From: Candidatus Tanganyikabacteria bacterium
GTDB taxonomy: Bacteria > Cyanobacteriota > Sericytochromatia > S15B-MN24 > VGJW01
Assembly: GCA_016867265.1 (NCBI GenBank)
Contig: VGJW01000022.1
Coordinates: forward strand, 1-41,100
DNA: 41,100 nucleotides
Reading direction: 5' to 3'
The notes beneath the pieces are model-generated. The model worked only from the letters and a program-made list of their open reading frames with translations, was not told the origin of the DNA and ran no database searches. Made by a program: the position numbers and the translations under genes. Positions 1 through 7,433 of the stretch are shown here, in pieces. The first letter of the stretch is position 1, and every line of letters starts with the position of its first letter.

Positions 1-119
1 GTTTCTGGTGGCAAGGCGACGTGGTCCCACCCGTTCCCATCCCGAACACGGCCGTGAAACGCGTCAGCAGCGACGATAGTTGGAGGGTGACTTCCCGCGA
101 AAATAGCCCGCTGCCAGGA
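1..119 (+). rRNA. rrf: 5S ribosomal RNA
   Basis: The universal 5S core CCCGTTCCCATCCCGAACACG is nearly intact around 30-50. The 5' strand TCTGGTGGC (4-12) can pair with the 3' strand GCTGCCAGGA (110-119), closing helix I. Its position at the left edge suggests the last gene of a 16S-23S-5S operon lying to the left. The exact 5' and 3' ends are uncertain by a few bases. A strong terminator follows immediately. Confidence 0.93.
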
Positions 120-126
120 TTAATCG

Positions 127-163
127 AAGGCACCGTTCCCGCAATGACGGGGACGGTGCCTTT
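127..163 (+). terminator. Rho-independent terminator of the rRNA operon
   Basis: The arms AAGGCACCGTTCCCG and CGGGGACGGTGCCTTT pair almost perfectly (one G-T) around a 6-nt loop, followed by TTTATGTTTG. It lies just after the 5S gene and ends 22 nt before the next start codon. Confidence 0.9.
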
Positions 164-185
164 ATGTTTGGGAAAGGAATGTTCT

Positions 186-1040
186 ATGACTGCTCCTATC
201 TTGGTCACGGGTGCGTCGACCGGTATCGGCCTCGCGATCGTGAACGAGTTGTTGGCCGCGGGCTTCGAGGTGCTCGCTGCCGTGCGCCGCGAGGAGGATC
301 GCCTTCGCCTCGAGGCCCTCGATCCGCGTTGCACCGGCCTGTTGCTTGACGTGGCCGTGCCTGAGGACCGTGAGCGGGTTGCATGTGCGCTGGCATACGA
401 GTTTGTGGGACGCGGACTCGGTGGCGTTGTCCATAACGCGGGCATCGCGATATTCCAGCCTGTGGAGGCGTTGGACGATGACCTGCTTCAACAGCAGTTT
501 GCCGTCAATGTCTTCGGGGCTGTCGCGCTGACCCGCCTTCTCCTGCCTCTGCTGCGCGAAGGACGGGGCCGAGTCGTGCACATCAGCTCGTTGGCTGGCA
601 ATTTGTCCCAGCCTTACTTCGGTGCCTATGCCGCCTCCAAGTGGGCCCTCGAGGCCTTCAGTGATGCCTTGCGGCTCGAGTTGGCTCCGCAGGGCGTCCG
701 TGTGGTCTGTGTCCAGCCCGGAGCCATTGCGACGCCCATCTGGGAGAAGTCGCTCGAGCAGTCGCGGTCGCGCCATGTGGCCATGCCCGGGGCGCTCCGG
801 GATTTGTATGGCGCAGATCTCGATCGCCTGGCCCAAGGTGCCGAATTGCTCGGTGCCCGAGGCATACCGGCCGCTCGCGTCGCACGCGTGGTGCGGCAGG
901 TCTTCAAGGCTCGGCATCCGGCGACTCGGTATCGCGTGGGGCCGGATGCTCGGCTCGGGCCTTGGCTACGTGTGCTGCCCGACTCCTGGCGCGATGCGCT
1001 ATTGCGGCGGGTGCTCGGCCTTGGCGGCTTCCGGTCCTGA
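186..1040 (+). CDS. SDR-family NAD(P)-dependent oxidoreductase
   Basis: A 284-residue classical short-chain dehydrogenase/reductase. Visible motifs are the cofactor-binding TGASTGIG at residues 8-15, HNAG at 83-86, the catalytic Ser near 134-135, and YAASK with Tyr148 and Lys152. PGAIATPIW after strand 6 is also typical. Members reduce or oxidise small carbonyl or alcohol substrates with NAD(P)H in the cytoplasm; the substrate cannot be read here. The start at 186 is chosen because it follows GGGAAAGGAATG and because upstream in-frame codons lie in the 5S gene and terminator. The 3' end overlaps the convergent crcB gene by 42 bp. Confidence 0.9.
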   Translation: MTAPILVTGASTGIGLAIVNELLAAGFEVLAAVRREEDRLRLEALDPRCTGLLLDVAVPEDRERVACALAYEFVGRGLGGVVHNAGIAIFQPVEALDDDLLQQQFAVNVFGAVALTRLLLPLLREGRGRVVHISSLAGNLSQPYFGAYAASKWALEAFSDALRLELAPQGVRVVCVQPGAIATPIWEKSLEQSRSRHVAMPGALRDLYGADLDRLAQGAELLGARGIPAARVARVVRQVFKARHPATRYRVGPDARLGPWLRVLPDSWRDALLRRVLGLGGFRS

Positions 1041-1442
1041 GGCCGACACGCCCGGTGGATGAAGTCCCCCGGGCAGGCGGCGTGCCAATTCCTGGCCCAG
1101 AGGTACAGCCCCGATGCCCAGTATCAGGCTCAAGGCGATATAGGTCGCCGCTTCGCCTGATGTGTGCCGCTGGATGAGTCTGGCCGTCTCGAGCCCGAAG
1201 GCCGAGAAGGTCGTGAAGCCGCCCAGCAGCCCGATGCCGACGAGGGGCCTTGCCCAGGCGGCCGAGCCCGGCCTTGCGGCGACGATGCCATCGAGCATAC
1301 CCATGGCGAGGCAGCCGAGGATGTTGATGGCGAGGGTCGGCCACGGAAAGGTGGGTCCTGCCCAGCGGTCGACCCATTGTCCCAGCGCGGCGCGTGCCGT
1401 AGCGCCGGCAGCCCCGCCCATGGCAATCCAGAGCCACTCCAT
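999..1442 (-). CDS. crcB: CrcB/Fluc-type fluoride ion channel
   Basis: A 147-residue membrane protein with four hydrophobic segments, the usual size for a dual-topology Fluc channel that exports fluoride. Diagnostic motifs are a Gly-rich N-terminus with Arg17, the Asn40 pore region (NILG), and GGFTTFSAFGLE at 74-85, which carries the Phe/Thr/Ser residues lining the pore. The C-terminal ~25 residues overlap the end of the SDR gene on the opposite strand and look like a dispensable tail. I looked for the conserved fluoride (crcB) riboswitch upstream and did not see it. The transcript is probably leaderless, since a TAGGAT box lies 6 nt before the ATG. Confidence 0.93.
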   Translation of the reverse strand: MEWLWIAMGGAAGATARAALGQWVDRWAGPTFPWPTLAINILGCLAMGMLDGIVAARPGSAAWARPLVGIGLLGGFTTFSAFGLETARLIQRHTSGEAATYIALSLILGIGAVPLGQELARRLPGGLHPPGVSASGPEAAKAEHPPQ

Positions 1443-1448
1443 GGCCTC

Positions 1449-1457
1449 ATCCTAGCA
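1449..1457 (-). promoter_or_regulatory. Extended -10 promoter of crcB
   Basis: Read on minus, TGC-TAGGAT is followed by exactly 6 nt and then the crcB ATG, placing the likely transcription start on or beside the start codon. No convincing -35 was found, as is common for extended -10 promoters. Confidence 0.5.
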
Positions 1458-1542
1458 GGTTCCCCGTGACGTCCTGATGGAAGACCCGCTGTTCCCGTCG
1501 CACGATCGAGGGCACGTCCGGAGTGGGCGGAAGGAGGGTCGT

Positions 1543-2133
1543 ATGCGTTGTTGGCTGGGGCTTGGGCGGGTTCTGGTCGGGATGCTGGTCGCGGGGGCGT
1601 GCGGCTGCGCCGAGGCACCGGCTGTTTCATCCGGCGGGGGGCAGGTGGCGCCTTCCGTCCGGACTTCTGCCTTTCAAGGCGTCATGGTGCTGCTGCCGAC
1701 CGTAGCGGCGGGAGGGCTGGCGCTTCAGGCATTGGTGACGCCGTGGTCGCGACAGGACATTCATCACCTTGTCCTGCGCCTTTCCATTCTCGCCGGACCC
1801 GACGAGCAGCCTGTCCGTCAGGATGGTGAAGCGGTCCGTCGCGTCATCACGGCGGCCCAGTTGTCCGACCCCGTGGCCTTTCGTGGCTTGCGTCCCCGAA
1901 CGACCTATCGGGTTCGTGCCTATGCCTACCGAACGGAACGCGAGGGCGCGGAAGACCTGATTTCGGTCGATGATCCGCGATCCTGGGCGGATGTCGTCAT
2001 CGATCGGGAGGACCGTCCCATCGTGACGCTCCTGCCTGTCAAGCTGCGGGATACGGTGTTCAGCGGGGAGGCGACGGCAGGGATCCGGATCGAGGAGGGA
2101 GTCTACACGACGGTTCAGGAGACCTTGTCGTGA
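1543..2133 (+). CDS. Secreted or lipoprotein-like protein of unknown function
   Basis: A 196-residue protein. The N-terminus MRCWLGLGRVLVGMLVAGAC is a signal sequence with two nearby cysteines (VAGAC and CGC), so it may be lipidated, although neither site is a textbook lipobox. The remainder is rich in beta-type sequence (LVLRLSILAG, YRVRAYAYR) and resembles a fibronectin-III-like sandwich; no family is recognised. The start is set by AAGGAGGG about 6 nt before ATG 1543; an upstream in-frame start has no ribosome-binding site. Its stop overlaps the GTG start of the next gene (GTGA), so the two are translationally coupled and probably act together at the cell surface. Confidence 0.75.
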   Translation: MRCWLGLGRVLVGMLVAGACGCAEAPAVSSGGGQVAPSVRTSAFQGVMVLLPTVAAGGLALQALVTPWSRQDIHHLVLRLSILAGPDEQPVRQDGEAVRRVITAAQLSDPVAFRGLRPRTTYRVRAYAYRTEREGAEDLISVDDPRSWADVVIDREDRPIVTLLPVKLRDTVFSGEATAGIRIEEGVYTTVQETLS

Positions 2134-2891
2134 AGGTGCGGGCCTTTCACGGAGGCTTGTCGGGCATCCTGGCCAGTGGGCTCGTCGCGATGCCTGCCGG
2201 AACCGACTGGGTCTCGGGGTCGATGGGTGCCGACCTGGTGCAGTTGGCCTCGCCGACGCCCTGCGGGACCCGGGCGCATGCCAGCCCCGTCGCTGTCCAG
2301 ACGCCCGTGCTTGGTCTTGTCCCGTCAGGGACAGGGGTCGAGATCTCGTGGCAATGGCTCGAGGGGCCGGCGCGCGTTCCTGTCGAAGTCGCCAGTTGGG
2401 ATTTTCCCTTGGCGGGTGCCGTAACCACGCTGGTCCTCCCCCTGGTGGGGCTGGTGCCGGATCGTTTCTACCAGATGCGTCTTCGCCGCAGGGTTCAAGG
2501 GGTACCTGGCGCATGGCTCGAAGTCGGGGATTCCGGCAGGGGGTGGCTGTCCCGCCCCGAGCGCGCCGTCGTGCTGCCGGCGGCGGCGGCCACGCCTGGA
2601 CTGCCCGACGTGTCGTGGCCGGTCAACATCCAGCCCGCCGCCGAGGGGGTGCTGCTCGAGGGTCGTCTGGAAAGGCTGGATGATGCAGGTGTGACCTTCA
2701 CGTCCGTGGCAACGGCCAGTTGGCGCCTAAGGGGGCCCGCACAGCCCGTCACGGCCCGTGGCCTGCGCAGCTGGACCCGTTACCGCCTGTTGCTCCGGGA
2801 GGGGGCGCGCGTCGCGACGCTCGATATCCGGACTCGTGGCCAAGGGGAGCCTGCCCTGTCCACGCCCACGGCTTTGGTCTGGCCTCCTTGA
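2130..2891 (+). CDS. Secreted protein of unknown function, coupled to the preceding gene
   Basis: A 253-residue protein starting at GTG 2130, which overlaps the upstream stop by 4 bp. The first ~24 residues are hydrophobic and end in MPAGTD, like a signal peptide. The body has two stretches resembling fibronectin-III-type strands: ISWQWLEGPARVPVEVASWD followed by LVGLVPDRFYQMRLRRR, and later TSVATASWRLRGP followed by LRSWTRYRLLLREGARVATL. Each contains the L-x-x-x-Tyr-x-x-x-Leu spacing common in such folds. The previous gene product (FRGLRPRTTYRVRAYAYR) has the same pattern, so the two may be related. No enzyme motif is visible and the function is unknown. Confidence 0.72.
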   Translation: MKVRAFHGGLSGILASGLVAMPAGTDWVSGSMGADLVQLASPTPCGTRAHASPVAVQTPVLGLVPSGTGVEISWQWLEGPARVPVEVASWDFPLAGAVTTLVLPLVGLVPDRFYQMRLRRRVQGVPGAWLEVGDSGRGWLSRPERAVVLPAAAATPGLPDVSWPVNIQPAAEGVLLEGRLERLDDAGVTFTSVATASWRLRGPAQPVTARGLRSWTRYRLLLREGARVATLDIRTRGQGEPALSTPTALVWPP

Positions 2892-2915
2892 TGGACGGCC
2901 ATGCCGGGCTATCAT
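2888..2915 (+). promoter_or_regulatory. Promoter of clpS
   Basis: A TTGATG -35 (2888-2893), a 16-nt spacer and a TATCAT -10 (2910-2915). Transcription would begin near 2922, giving a leader of about 25 nt that carries the CGAGGT ribosome-binding site before ATG 2947. An ATG at 2914 falls inside the -10 box and is unlikely to be the start. Confidence 0.55.
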
Positions 2916-2946
2916 GGACGTGTCCTTGGTCCACGAGGTATCCGCC

Positions 2947-3228
2947 ATGCCTGCCGCACCCGAAGTTCAGCCTCGCCCGGCCATCGCCCACTATCCGCGT
3001 ACCCGCGTTCTGTTGCATGACGATGACGTGCACGAGATGAACGAAGTCGTGCGTTACTTGCTCGAGGCGGTGCCGCATCTTGGCAGGAACCGCTGTGTGG
3101 CCGTGATGCTCGAGGCGCATCGTGCGGGTCGAGCTGTCGTCGTCGAGGCGCCTTTCGAGCATGCCGAAGGTTACGCCGAGCGTCTTCAACTGCGTGGGCT
3201 GACCGCGACGCTCGAGCCTGCCACCTGA
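2947..3228 (+). CDS. clpS: ATP-dependent Clp protease adaptor ClpS
   Basis: A 93-residue protein matching the ClpS core. VLLHDDDVHEMNEVVRYLL corresponds to the family's LLNDD-x-T-x-M-x-F-V-x-x-x-L region. It is followed by the Met/His helix (VMLEAHRAGRAVV) and a C-terminal E-x-A-E-x-Y helix. ClpS delivers N-degron substrates to a ClpA or ClpC unfoldase. Neither is in the window; only clpP and clpX are, 14 kb away. The usual Asn-Asp pair is His-Asp here (HDDD). The acidic residues that bind the N-degron amino group are kept, but specificity could be altered. The gene is probably monocistronic, with a hairpin downstream. Confidence 0.88.
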   Translation: MPAAPEVQPRPAIAHYPRTRVLLHDDDVHEMNEVVRYLLEAVPHLGRNRCVAVMLEAHRAGRAVVVEAPFEHAEGYAERLQLRGLTATLEPAT

Positions 3229-3283
3229 CGCGAGTACGGGGACCCTGGTGCCCCGGGGCGAGTCTCTGAAGCCCGGAGACGTA

Positions 3284-3311
3284 ACAGGGGGAACCAGTCG
3301 GTTCCCCCTGT
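3284..3311 (+). terminator. Hairpin between clpS and tRNA-Ser (likely bidirectional terminator)
   Basis: A perfect 12-bp stem (ACAGGGGGAACC and GGTTCCCCCTGT) around the loop AGTC. It sits 55 nt after the clpS stop and 5 nt beyond the 3' end of the oppositely oriented tRNA. There is no U-tract on either strand, so termination is inferred from position and stem strength. A smaller GTCTC/GAGAC hairpin lies just to its left (3262-3280). Confidence 0.6.
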
Positions 3312-3315
3312 CGAG

Positions 3316-3406
<91 letters not shown>

Positions 3407-3462
3407 AGCGGCTAAGGCAGTCTAGCAGATGGGTGCCGACTGCCTCAAGCCATCCGGGTTTC

Positions 3463-4209
3463 CTAGCCTGCCCAGCCCGTCTGGTAACGCATGAATGCGG
3501 GCAGCATGCGACGCCAGGTGGGCCAGTCATGGGGCATGTCGTGTCCCCACATCTCCAGATTGTGCCAGATGCCCTTCGACCAGAGGATATCGGAGATTTC
3601 CTTGCTCTGGTGGGGAGCTTCGTAGGAGCCTTGGCCCGTCAGGATGTGGATGCCCTTGCCGCGGTAGCGGAGCATCTCCAGATAACCGTGGTCATTCAAG
3701 TTGGGCATGTAGTGGCGAGGCGAGTTCATGTAGATGAGTTCATCCATGTAGCCGCCGGTCCAAGGAGACAGGTCGTAGGCGCCGCTCATGGCCACGGTGC
3801 CGCCGAAGACCTGCGGATGGCGAAGCAGGAAGTTGAGGGCATGGTATGCCCCCATGCTTGCGCCCGTCGTGAAGATGCCGTCGCGGTTCCCCTGGTTCAG
3901 CCAGATGAAGGGCACGACCTCCTGCATGACGTACTGGTCATAAGCCTCGTGGCGACGCGCCCGCTCGCTGGAGTGGATCCGACTGTTCATCCAGGTCCAG
4001 CTGTTGACGCTGTCGATCGAGTAGCACTTAACGAGCCCCTTCTCGATCCATGGCCGAATCATCTCGACCAGGTAGAACCGCTCGTACTCCTCGAAGTCCG
4101 CTGCGGCGGTCGGGAACATCAGCAGGGGAAAGCCGTAGTGGCCGTAGACCTTGACCGGCATGTCGCGGCCGATGCGGTGGCTGTACCAGCTGGTCTTGAA
4201 CACATTCAT
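3463..4209 (-). CDS. Alpha/beta-hydrolase, putative esterase
   Basis: A 248-residue protein of the putative esterase (esterase-D/antigen 85-like) family. The nucleophile elbow is GASMG with Ser118, and a C-terminal HDMPHDW (His223 or His227) supplies the catalytic His. The segments SWYSHRIGRDMPVKVYGHYG and MFPTAAADFEEYE form the usual core strand and oxyanion region. No signal peptide is visible, so it is probably cytoplasmic. The natural substrate is unknown; relatives cleave acyl or carbohydrate esters. It is the last gene of a four-gene operon, and its ATG overlaps the ribD stop (ATGA). Confidence 0.85.
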   Translation of the reverse strand: MNVFKTSWYSHRIGRDMPVKVYGHYGFPLLMFPTAAADFEEYERFYLVEMIRPWIEKGLVKCYSIDSVNSWTWMNSRIHSSERARRHEAYDQYVMQEVVPFIWLNQGNRDGIFTTGASMGAYHALNFLLRHPQVFGGTVAMSGAYDLSPWTGGYMDELIYMNSPRHYMPNLNDHGYLEMLRYRGKGIHILTGQGSYEAPHQSKEISDILWSKGIWHNLEMWGHDMPHDWPTWRRMLPAFMRYQTGWAG

Positions 4210-5354
4210 GGACAGGAAAGACCTCCGGGGGGCAGAACGGCGCCATCATACCGCAGGGAAGCGGCCGGGGACCATACGGGACGGCCGATGACGAGCAGGT
4301 CTTCGCCTACGGTGCGGTATCGGACCTCGGCCAAGCCCAAGCCCTGATCCAGACGGTCTGGATCGGGGCCGCCGAACCAGCTCGGGCTCGCGTGCCCCCC
4401 CAGAAGCCGTGGGGCCAGAAACAGCCGCAGTTCGTCAACAAGGCCTTGGCGGAGCATCTGTGCCGCAAGTTCGCCACCTCCCTCGACCATCAGCGAGACG
4501 CAGGATGCCTGACCCAGCTGGCGAAGTCCATCGGCAAGATCCAGACCACCGTTACCGCAGGGGGGCAGGATGCGATGGTGGACGTGCTCGGGCAGGTCCC
4601 GAGGGGGCGTCGATCCTCGCCAGAGCTCCACTTGGCCTTCGGCGCGCCACGCCCGGCACGATGCGGGCAGATTGCCCGACTGGCTGACCACGACCCGAAG
4701 AGGTTGATGCGCACCTTCCAGACGCGCGTCGAGGCTCGGATCGTCGACGCGGAGCGTGCCCCCCCCGACCATCACGGCCGCGACCGTCGCGCGCCACGCA
4801 TGGACTTCCGCGCGCGCTTCAGCGCCGGTGATCCAGCGGCTCTCGCCCAGATGTGTCGCGATGCGCCCGTCCATCGTGGCGGCCATCTTGAGGATGACGC
4901 GGGGCAAGCCCGTCCGCACCCAGTGGAAGAAGTCGGCATTGAGGGTGGATGCCTCACGGTCGAGCAAGCCTTCCTCGTAGCGGATGCCGGCTGATTCCAG
5001 GACGGCCCGGGCCTGTCCGTTCGTGCGCGGGTTGGGGTCCCCGACCGCGGCGACGACACGTCGGACGCGCGCCCGGATCAGGGCGTCGGTACACGGCGGG
5101 GTCCGGCCGTGGTGGTTGCAAGGCTCCAGCGTGACGTAGGCGGTGGCACCTTCTGCGGCGTCGCCCGCTTCTTCAAGGGCGCGAACTTCGGCGTGGGGGC
5201 CCCCGGGACGTGCGTGGTAGCCCACCCCGACGACTTCCGTTCCCCGGACGATGACGGCGCCTACCATGGGATTGGGATGCGTCCAGCCACGACCCTTTTC
5301 GGCCTCATCAAGCGCCAGCCGCATGTACGCCTCGTCGTGCACGTGGGGGTTCAC
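4206..5354 (-). CDS. ribD: Riboflavin biosynthesis bifunctional deaminase/reductase RibD
   Basis: A 382-residue fusion enzyme for the second and third steps of riboflavin synthesis. The N-terminal domain is a zinc deaminase with HAE (54-56) and PCNHHGRTPPC (78-88), which together supply the zinc ligands and proton shuttle. The C-terminal domain from about residue 150 (VILKMAATMDGRIATHLGES) is the NADPH-dependent reductase; ITGAEAR and VMVGGGTLRVDDPSLDARL are typical. No other rib genes are in the window. It overlaps its neighbours by 4 bp on both sides. A FMN riboswitch would be expected only upstream of the operon, and I see none near the fur promoter. Confidence 0.96.
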   Translation of the reverse strand: MNPHVHDEAYMRLALDEAEKGRGWTHPNPMVGAVIVRGTEVVGVGYHARPGGPHAEVRALEEAGDAAEGATAYVTLEPCNHHGRTPPCTDALIRARVRRVVAAVGDPNPRTNGQARAVLESAGIRYEEGLLDREASTLNADFFHWVRTGLPRVILKMAATMDGRIATHLGESRWITGAEARAEVHAWRATVAAVMVGGGTLRVDDPSLDARLEGAHQPLRVVVSQSGNLPASCRAWRAEGQVELWRGSTPPRDLPEHVHHRILPPCGNGGLDLADGLRQLGQASCVSLMVEGGGELAAQMLRQGLVDELRLFLAPRLLGGHASPSWFGGPDPDRLDQGLGLAEVRYRTVGEDLLVIGRPVWSPAASLRYDGAVLPPGGLSCP

Positions 5355-6073
5355 GTCCGTGCCGGGGGCTGCCAGCCTGCCGATGTCGCCAGCTTGCCAC
5401 GCGCCGCCGCCAAGGCCAGCGGGCGACCCAACTCGCGCCCTACCTGCTCCATGTAGCCTTGCCAGACCTCGTCCTCGAGCGTCCGGTTCTGCTCGACGAG
5501 CGCCAGGAGCAGGCAGAAGGGATGCGTGCCCGAGGCCAGATCCTCCATGTCCCGGATGATGCCGGGGTCATCGGGTGCTGCGGTGGCTTCTTCGAGGGCG
5601 GAGAAGCCCTCGAGCAGGTGCCGGGCACCACGCCTGCACGCCTCGAGATGGCTCGAGGCCGCGAGGTCCTCCGTCGCGAGGCTCTCGACACGCCGTACCA
5701 CGTGTTGCGCGAGTCCGAGCTTGATCCGGATGCGGTGGACGAACTTGCGGGCTTCCCGGACTCTGTCAAGCAGAGCGGCGACCTCATCGATCGACGTCAC
5801 ATGGTCGCGGTACGGCAGTGGATCCAAGCCCTCGCGCGTCGCCTCGGCGTGAACCCAGTCCCTCAACTGGTCGAACTTGCCCCGAACGTGTTCGAGATCG
5901 CGCAGGATTTCGCGTGTAGGCGGTCGACCCGGTTGAAGCAGGTCTCGCCGGGTTTCCTCGAGATATTCCGCAAGGCGTCCGAAGCGGCCGCGAAGCTGGG
6001 CCAGCTCCTCGATCGCCTTGTCGATCCTGCTGCCTTCGTCATCGCCGATCGGAAGATCGCGAGCGTCCGTCAT
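5351..6073 (-). CDS. Helical protein of unknown function in the fur-ribD operon
   Basis: A 240-residue, strongly charged, predicted all-helical protein. Residues ~15-45 (RIDKAIEELAQLRGRFGRLA) have heptad-like spacing consistent with a coiled coil. It has no signal peptide, membrane segment or catalytic motif that I recognise. The start at 6073 is chosen because its ATG overlaps the fur stop (ATGA), mirroring the junctions with ribD and the esterase. The longer frame reaching 6229 lies inside fur. Its conserved position between a metal regulator and ribD may reflect only operon packing. Confidence 0.75.
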   Translation of the reverse strand: MTDARDLPIGDDEGSRIDKAIEELAQLRGRFGRLAEYLEETRRDLLQPGRPPTREILRDLEHVRGKFDQLRDWVHAEATREGLDPLPYRDHVTSIDEVAALLDRVREARKFVHRIRIKLGLAQHVVRRVESLATEDLAASSHLEACRRGARHLLEGFSALEEATAAPDDPGIIRDMEDLASGTHPFCLLLALVEQNRTLEDEVWQGYMEQVGRELGRPLALAAARGKLATSAGWQPPART

Positions 6074-6519
6074 GCTGCGCATCTCTTGCATAGTCCGCCC
6101 AGCTCCAGGCGGTGACTTTCCAGCGCGAACCCCAGGGTCGCCGCTGCCCGTGCCAACAGGCTGCCGATGTCCGGACAGTGCATCTCTTCGATTCGGCCAC
6201 ACGTGCGGCAGATGAGGCTGTGGTGACAATGGTCGGGCTGAGGCAGGCCGCAGGGTTCATGGGCCTCGATGACACAGCGGTGGACCTTGCCCGTGCTCAG
6301 GATGCGATGCACGAGCCCTGTCTGTTCGAGGCACCCGATGATGCGGTAGACGCTGACGATGTCGATGCGCTCCCCCCGAGCCTCCAGCTGGTCGCGCATC
6401 TCGTAGGCGGAGACAGGCCCGACCGCTTCGGCGAGCAGGTCGATGACCCGGCGACGCGGCGTGGTGATGCGGAAGCCGGCCTCCTTGAGGCGGGCTTCCG
6501 CGTGGGCACGATAGGCCAT
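6070..6519 (-). CDS. zur: Fur-family metalloregulator, probably Zur-like
   Basis: A 149-residue Fur-fold repressor. The N-terminal winged helix contains RITTPRRRVIDLL and the recognition region IVSVYRIIGCLEQTGLVHRI. The C-terminal metal and dimerisation domain has HCHHSLICRTCGRIEE (97-112; C104, C107) and a second pair GLCKRC (C144, C147), which form the structural zinc site. The HCHHSLIC style and the divergent ZIP transporter 62 bp away point to zinc, so Zur is the best guess; Fur or another specificity is possible. Transcription is probably leaderless, with TACAAT 5 nt before the ATG. It heads a four-gene operon linked by ATGA overlaps. Confidence 0.85.
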   Translation of the reverse strand: MAYRAHAEARLKEAGFRITTPRRRVIDLLAEAVGPVSAYEMRDQLEARGERIDIVSVYRIIGCLEQTGLVHRILSTGKVHRCVIEAHEPCGLPQPDHCHHSLICRTCGRIEEMHCPDIGSLLARAAATLGFALESHRLELGGLCKRCAA

Positions 6520-6524
6520 GATTC

Positions 6525-6530
6525 ATTGTA
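6525..6530 (-). promoter_or_regulatory. -10 box of the fur/zur operon
   Basis: TACAAT on minus, 5 nt before the ATG (6517-6519), implying a leaderless or nearly leaderless transcript. It lies back to back with the promoter region of the ZIP gene. Confidence 0.5.
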
Positions 6531-6558
6531 GCCCGTGTCCGGTATGCTGTTGAAAGTC

Positions 6559-6568
6559 TATTGCAATA
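6559..6568. promoter_or_regulatory. Candidate metal-regulator operator upstream of the ZIP gene
   Basis: A perfect 10-bp AT-rich palindrome, TATTGCAATA, in an otherwise GC-rich region. It lies 13 nt before the ZIP start codon and just after a possible TATGCT -10 (6543-6548). Operators of Fur-family proteins are typically AT-rich inverted repeats over the promoter, so this is a reasonable autoregulatory or Zur target. That role is inference; 10 bp is shorter than a full Zur box. Confidence 0.4.
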
Positions 6569-6581
6569 AAGAGGTGTGCCG

Positions 6582-7433
6582 ATGCTTGCGATGCCAGCCC
6601 ACTGGTGGGCCGTGCCCACGCTCGGTGCCCTGATGGCGGCCGGTGGCTGGGGTGTTGTCTCGGGCCATGGCAAGTGGCTGACCCGGTCTCGCCTAGGGAC
6701 CCTGCTGGCCTCAGGCGGCGGCTATCTGGTGCCCCTCGCGCTCCTCGACCTGCTGCCGGAGTCCCTCGAGAGCTCCGGAGCCGACTTGCACCGGGTCTTT
6801 TTGGCCGTAGCCATGGGAGTCCTTGCCGTATTCGTCCTCGATCGCCTGCTCGGGCCCACGCTGCAGGCCTGGGCCAATCGCCTCGTGGCGGAGGCGGGTC
6901 CTGCTCCTGCCACCTTGGCGGCCGGACACGACCATGATCACGCAGAGGATCACGCCTACGGCCATGCCCACGCGCATCACCTGGCGCACGGCCACGATCA
7001 CGATCATCACGCACCGGGTGTAGCTGCGGCGTGTTCCGCGATCGGTTGCCTCTGGCTTTGCGCGTTCTTCGACGGCCAGGTGCTGGCGGCTTCCCTCGAG
7101 GCGGGTGCCAACATCGGCGGACGCGTGGGTTTCGGCCTGGTCTTTCATATGTTGCCTGAGGGGGTGATGGCGGCCCTGCTCTCGCTTGCGGCCGGACACC
7201 CGGCGCTTGTCGCGCGGCGTATCGCTGTCCTGACGGGCGGAGCGCTGGTATCCGGAGCCCTCCTGCAGTGGGGCCTTGCGGCGGGCTCGCCCCTGATGCT
7301 GCCTTTCTCGGCGGGAGTCCTGCTGTACTTCTCGTTGACGGAGCTGCTGCCGTCGGCGGCAGCCGGGTGGCGGGGAGTCGTCGAGGTCCTCGCCGGGGCC
7401 CTGCTTTTCGCGGGTGTCCACCTGGTCCTCTGA
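6582..7433 (+). CDS. ZIP-family divalent metal transporter
   Basis: A 283-residue membrane protein with about eight hydrophobic segments. A His-rich cytoplasmic loop lies between segments 3 and 4 (residues 116-143, runs such as HDHDHAEDHAYGHAHAHH), the hallmark of ZIP zinc/iron importers. The pore-helix motifs are FFDGQ at 162-166 (family: HN-x-x-DG) and HMLPEG at 189-194 (family: HNxPEG). Both lack the usual Asn, so metal selectivity may differ. ATG 6582 is chosen over GTG 6576 because GAGGT lies 6 nt upstream. Divergent from the Fur/Zur gene, it is likely zinc-repressed. Confidence 0.88.
   Translation: MLAMPAHWWAVPTLGALMAAGGWGVVSGHGKWLTRSRLGTLLASGGGYLVPLALLDLLPESLESSGADLHRVFLAVAMGVLAVFVLDRLLGPTLQAWANRLVAEAGPAPATLAAGHDHDHAEDHAYGHAHAHHLAHGHDHDHHAPGVAAACSAIGCLWLCAFFDGQVLAASLEAGANIGGRVGFGLVFHMLPEGVMAALLSLAAGHPALVARRIAVLTGGALVSGALLQWGLAAGSPLMLPFSAGVLLYFSLTELLPSAAAGWRGVVEVLAGALLFAGVHLVL

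Noticed and set aside
21-185. In-frame extension of the SDR protein upstream of 186
   Set aside because: It runs through the 5S rRNA gene and its terminator and has no ribosome-binding site.
1443-1542. Possible fluoride riboswitch ahead of crcB
   Set aside because: The conserved crcB-motif sequence and its pseudoknot are not present, and the -10 box lies only 6 nt from the ATG, leaving no room for a leader.
6900-7020. His-codon-rich stretch in the ZIP gene as a DNA repeat or CRISPR-like array
   Set aside because: The repetition follows the His/Asp/Ala codons of the metal-binding loop; there are no unique spacers of regular length.
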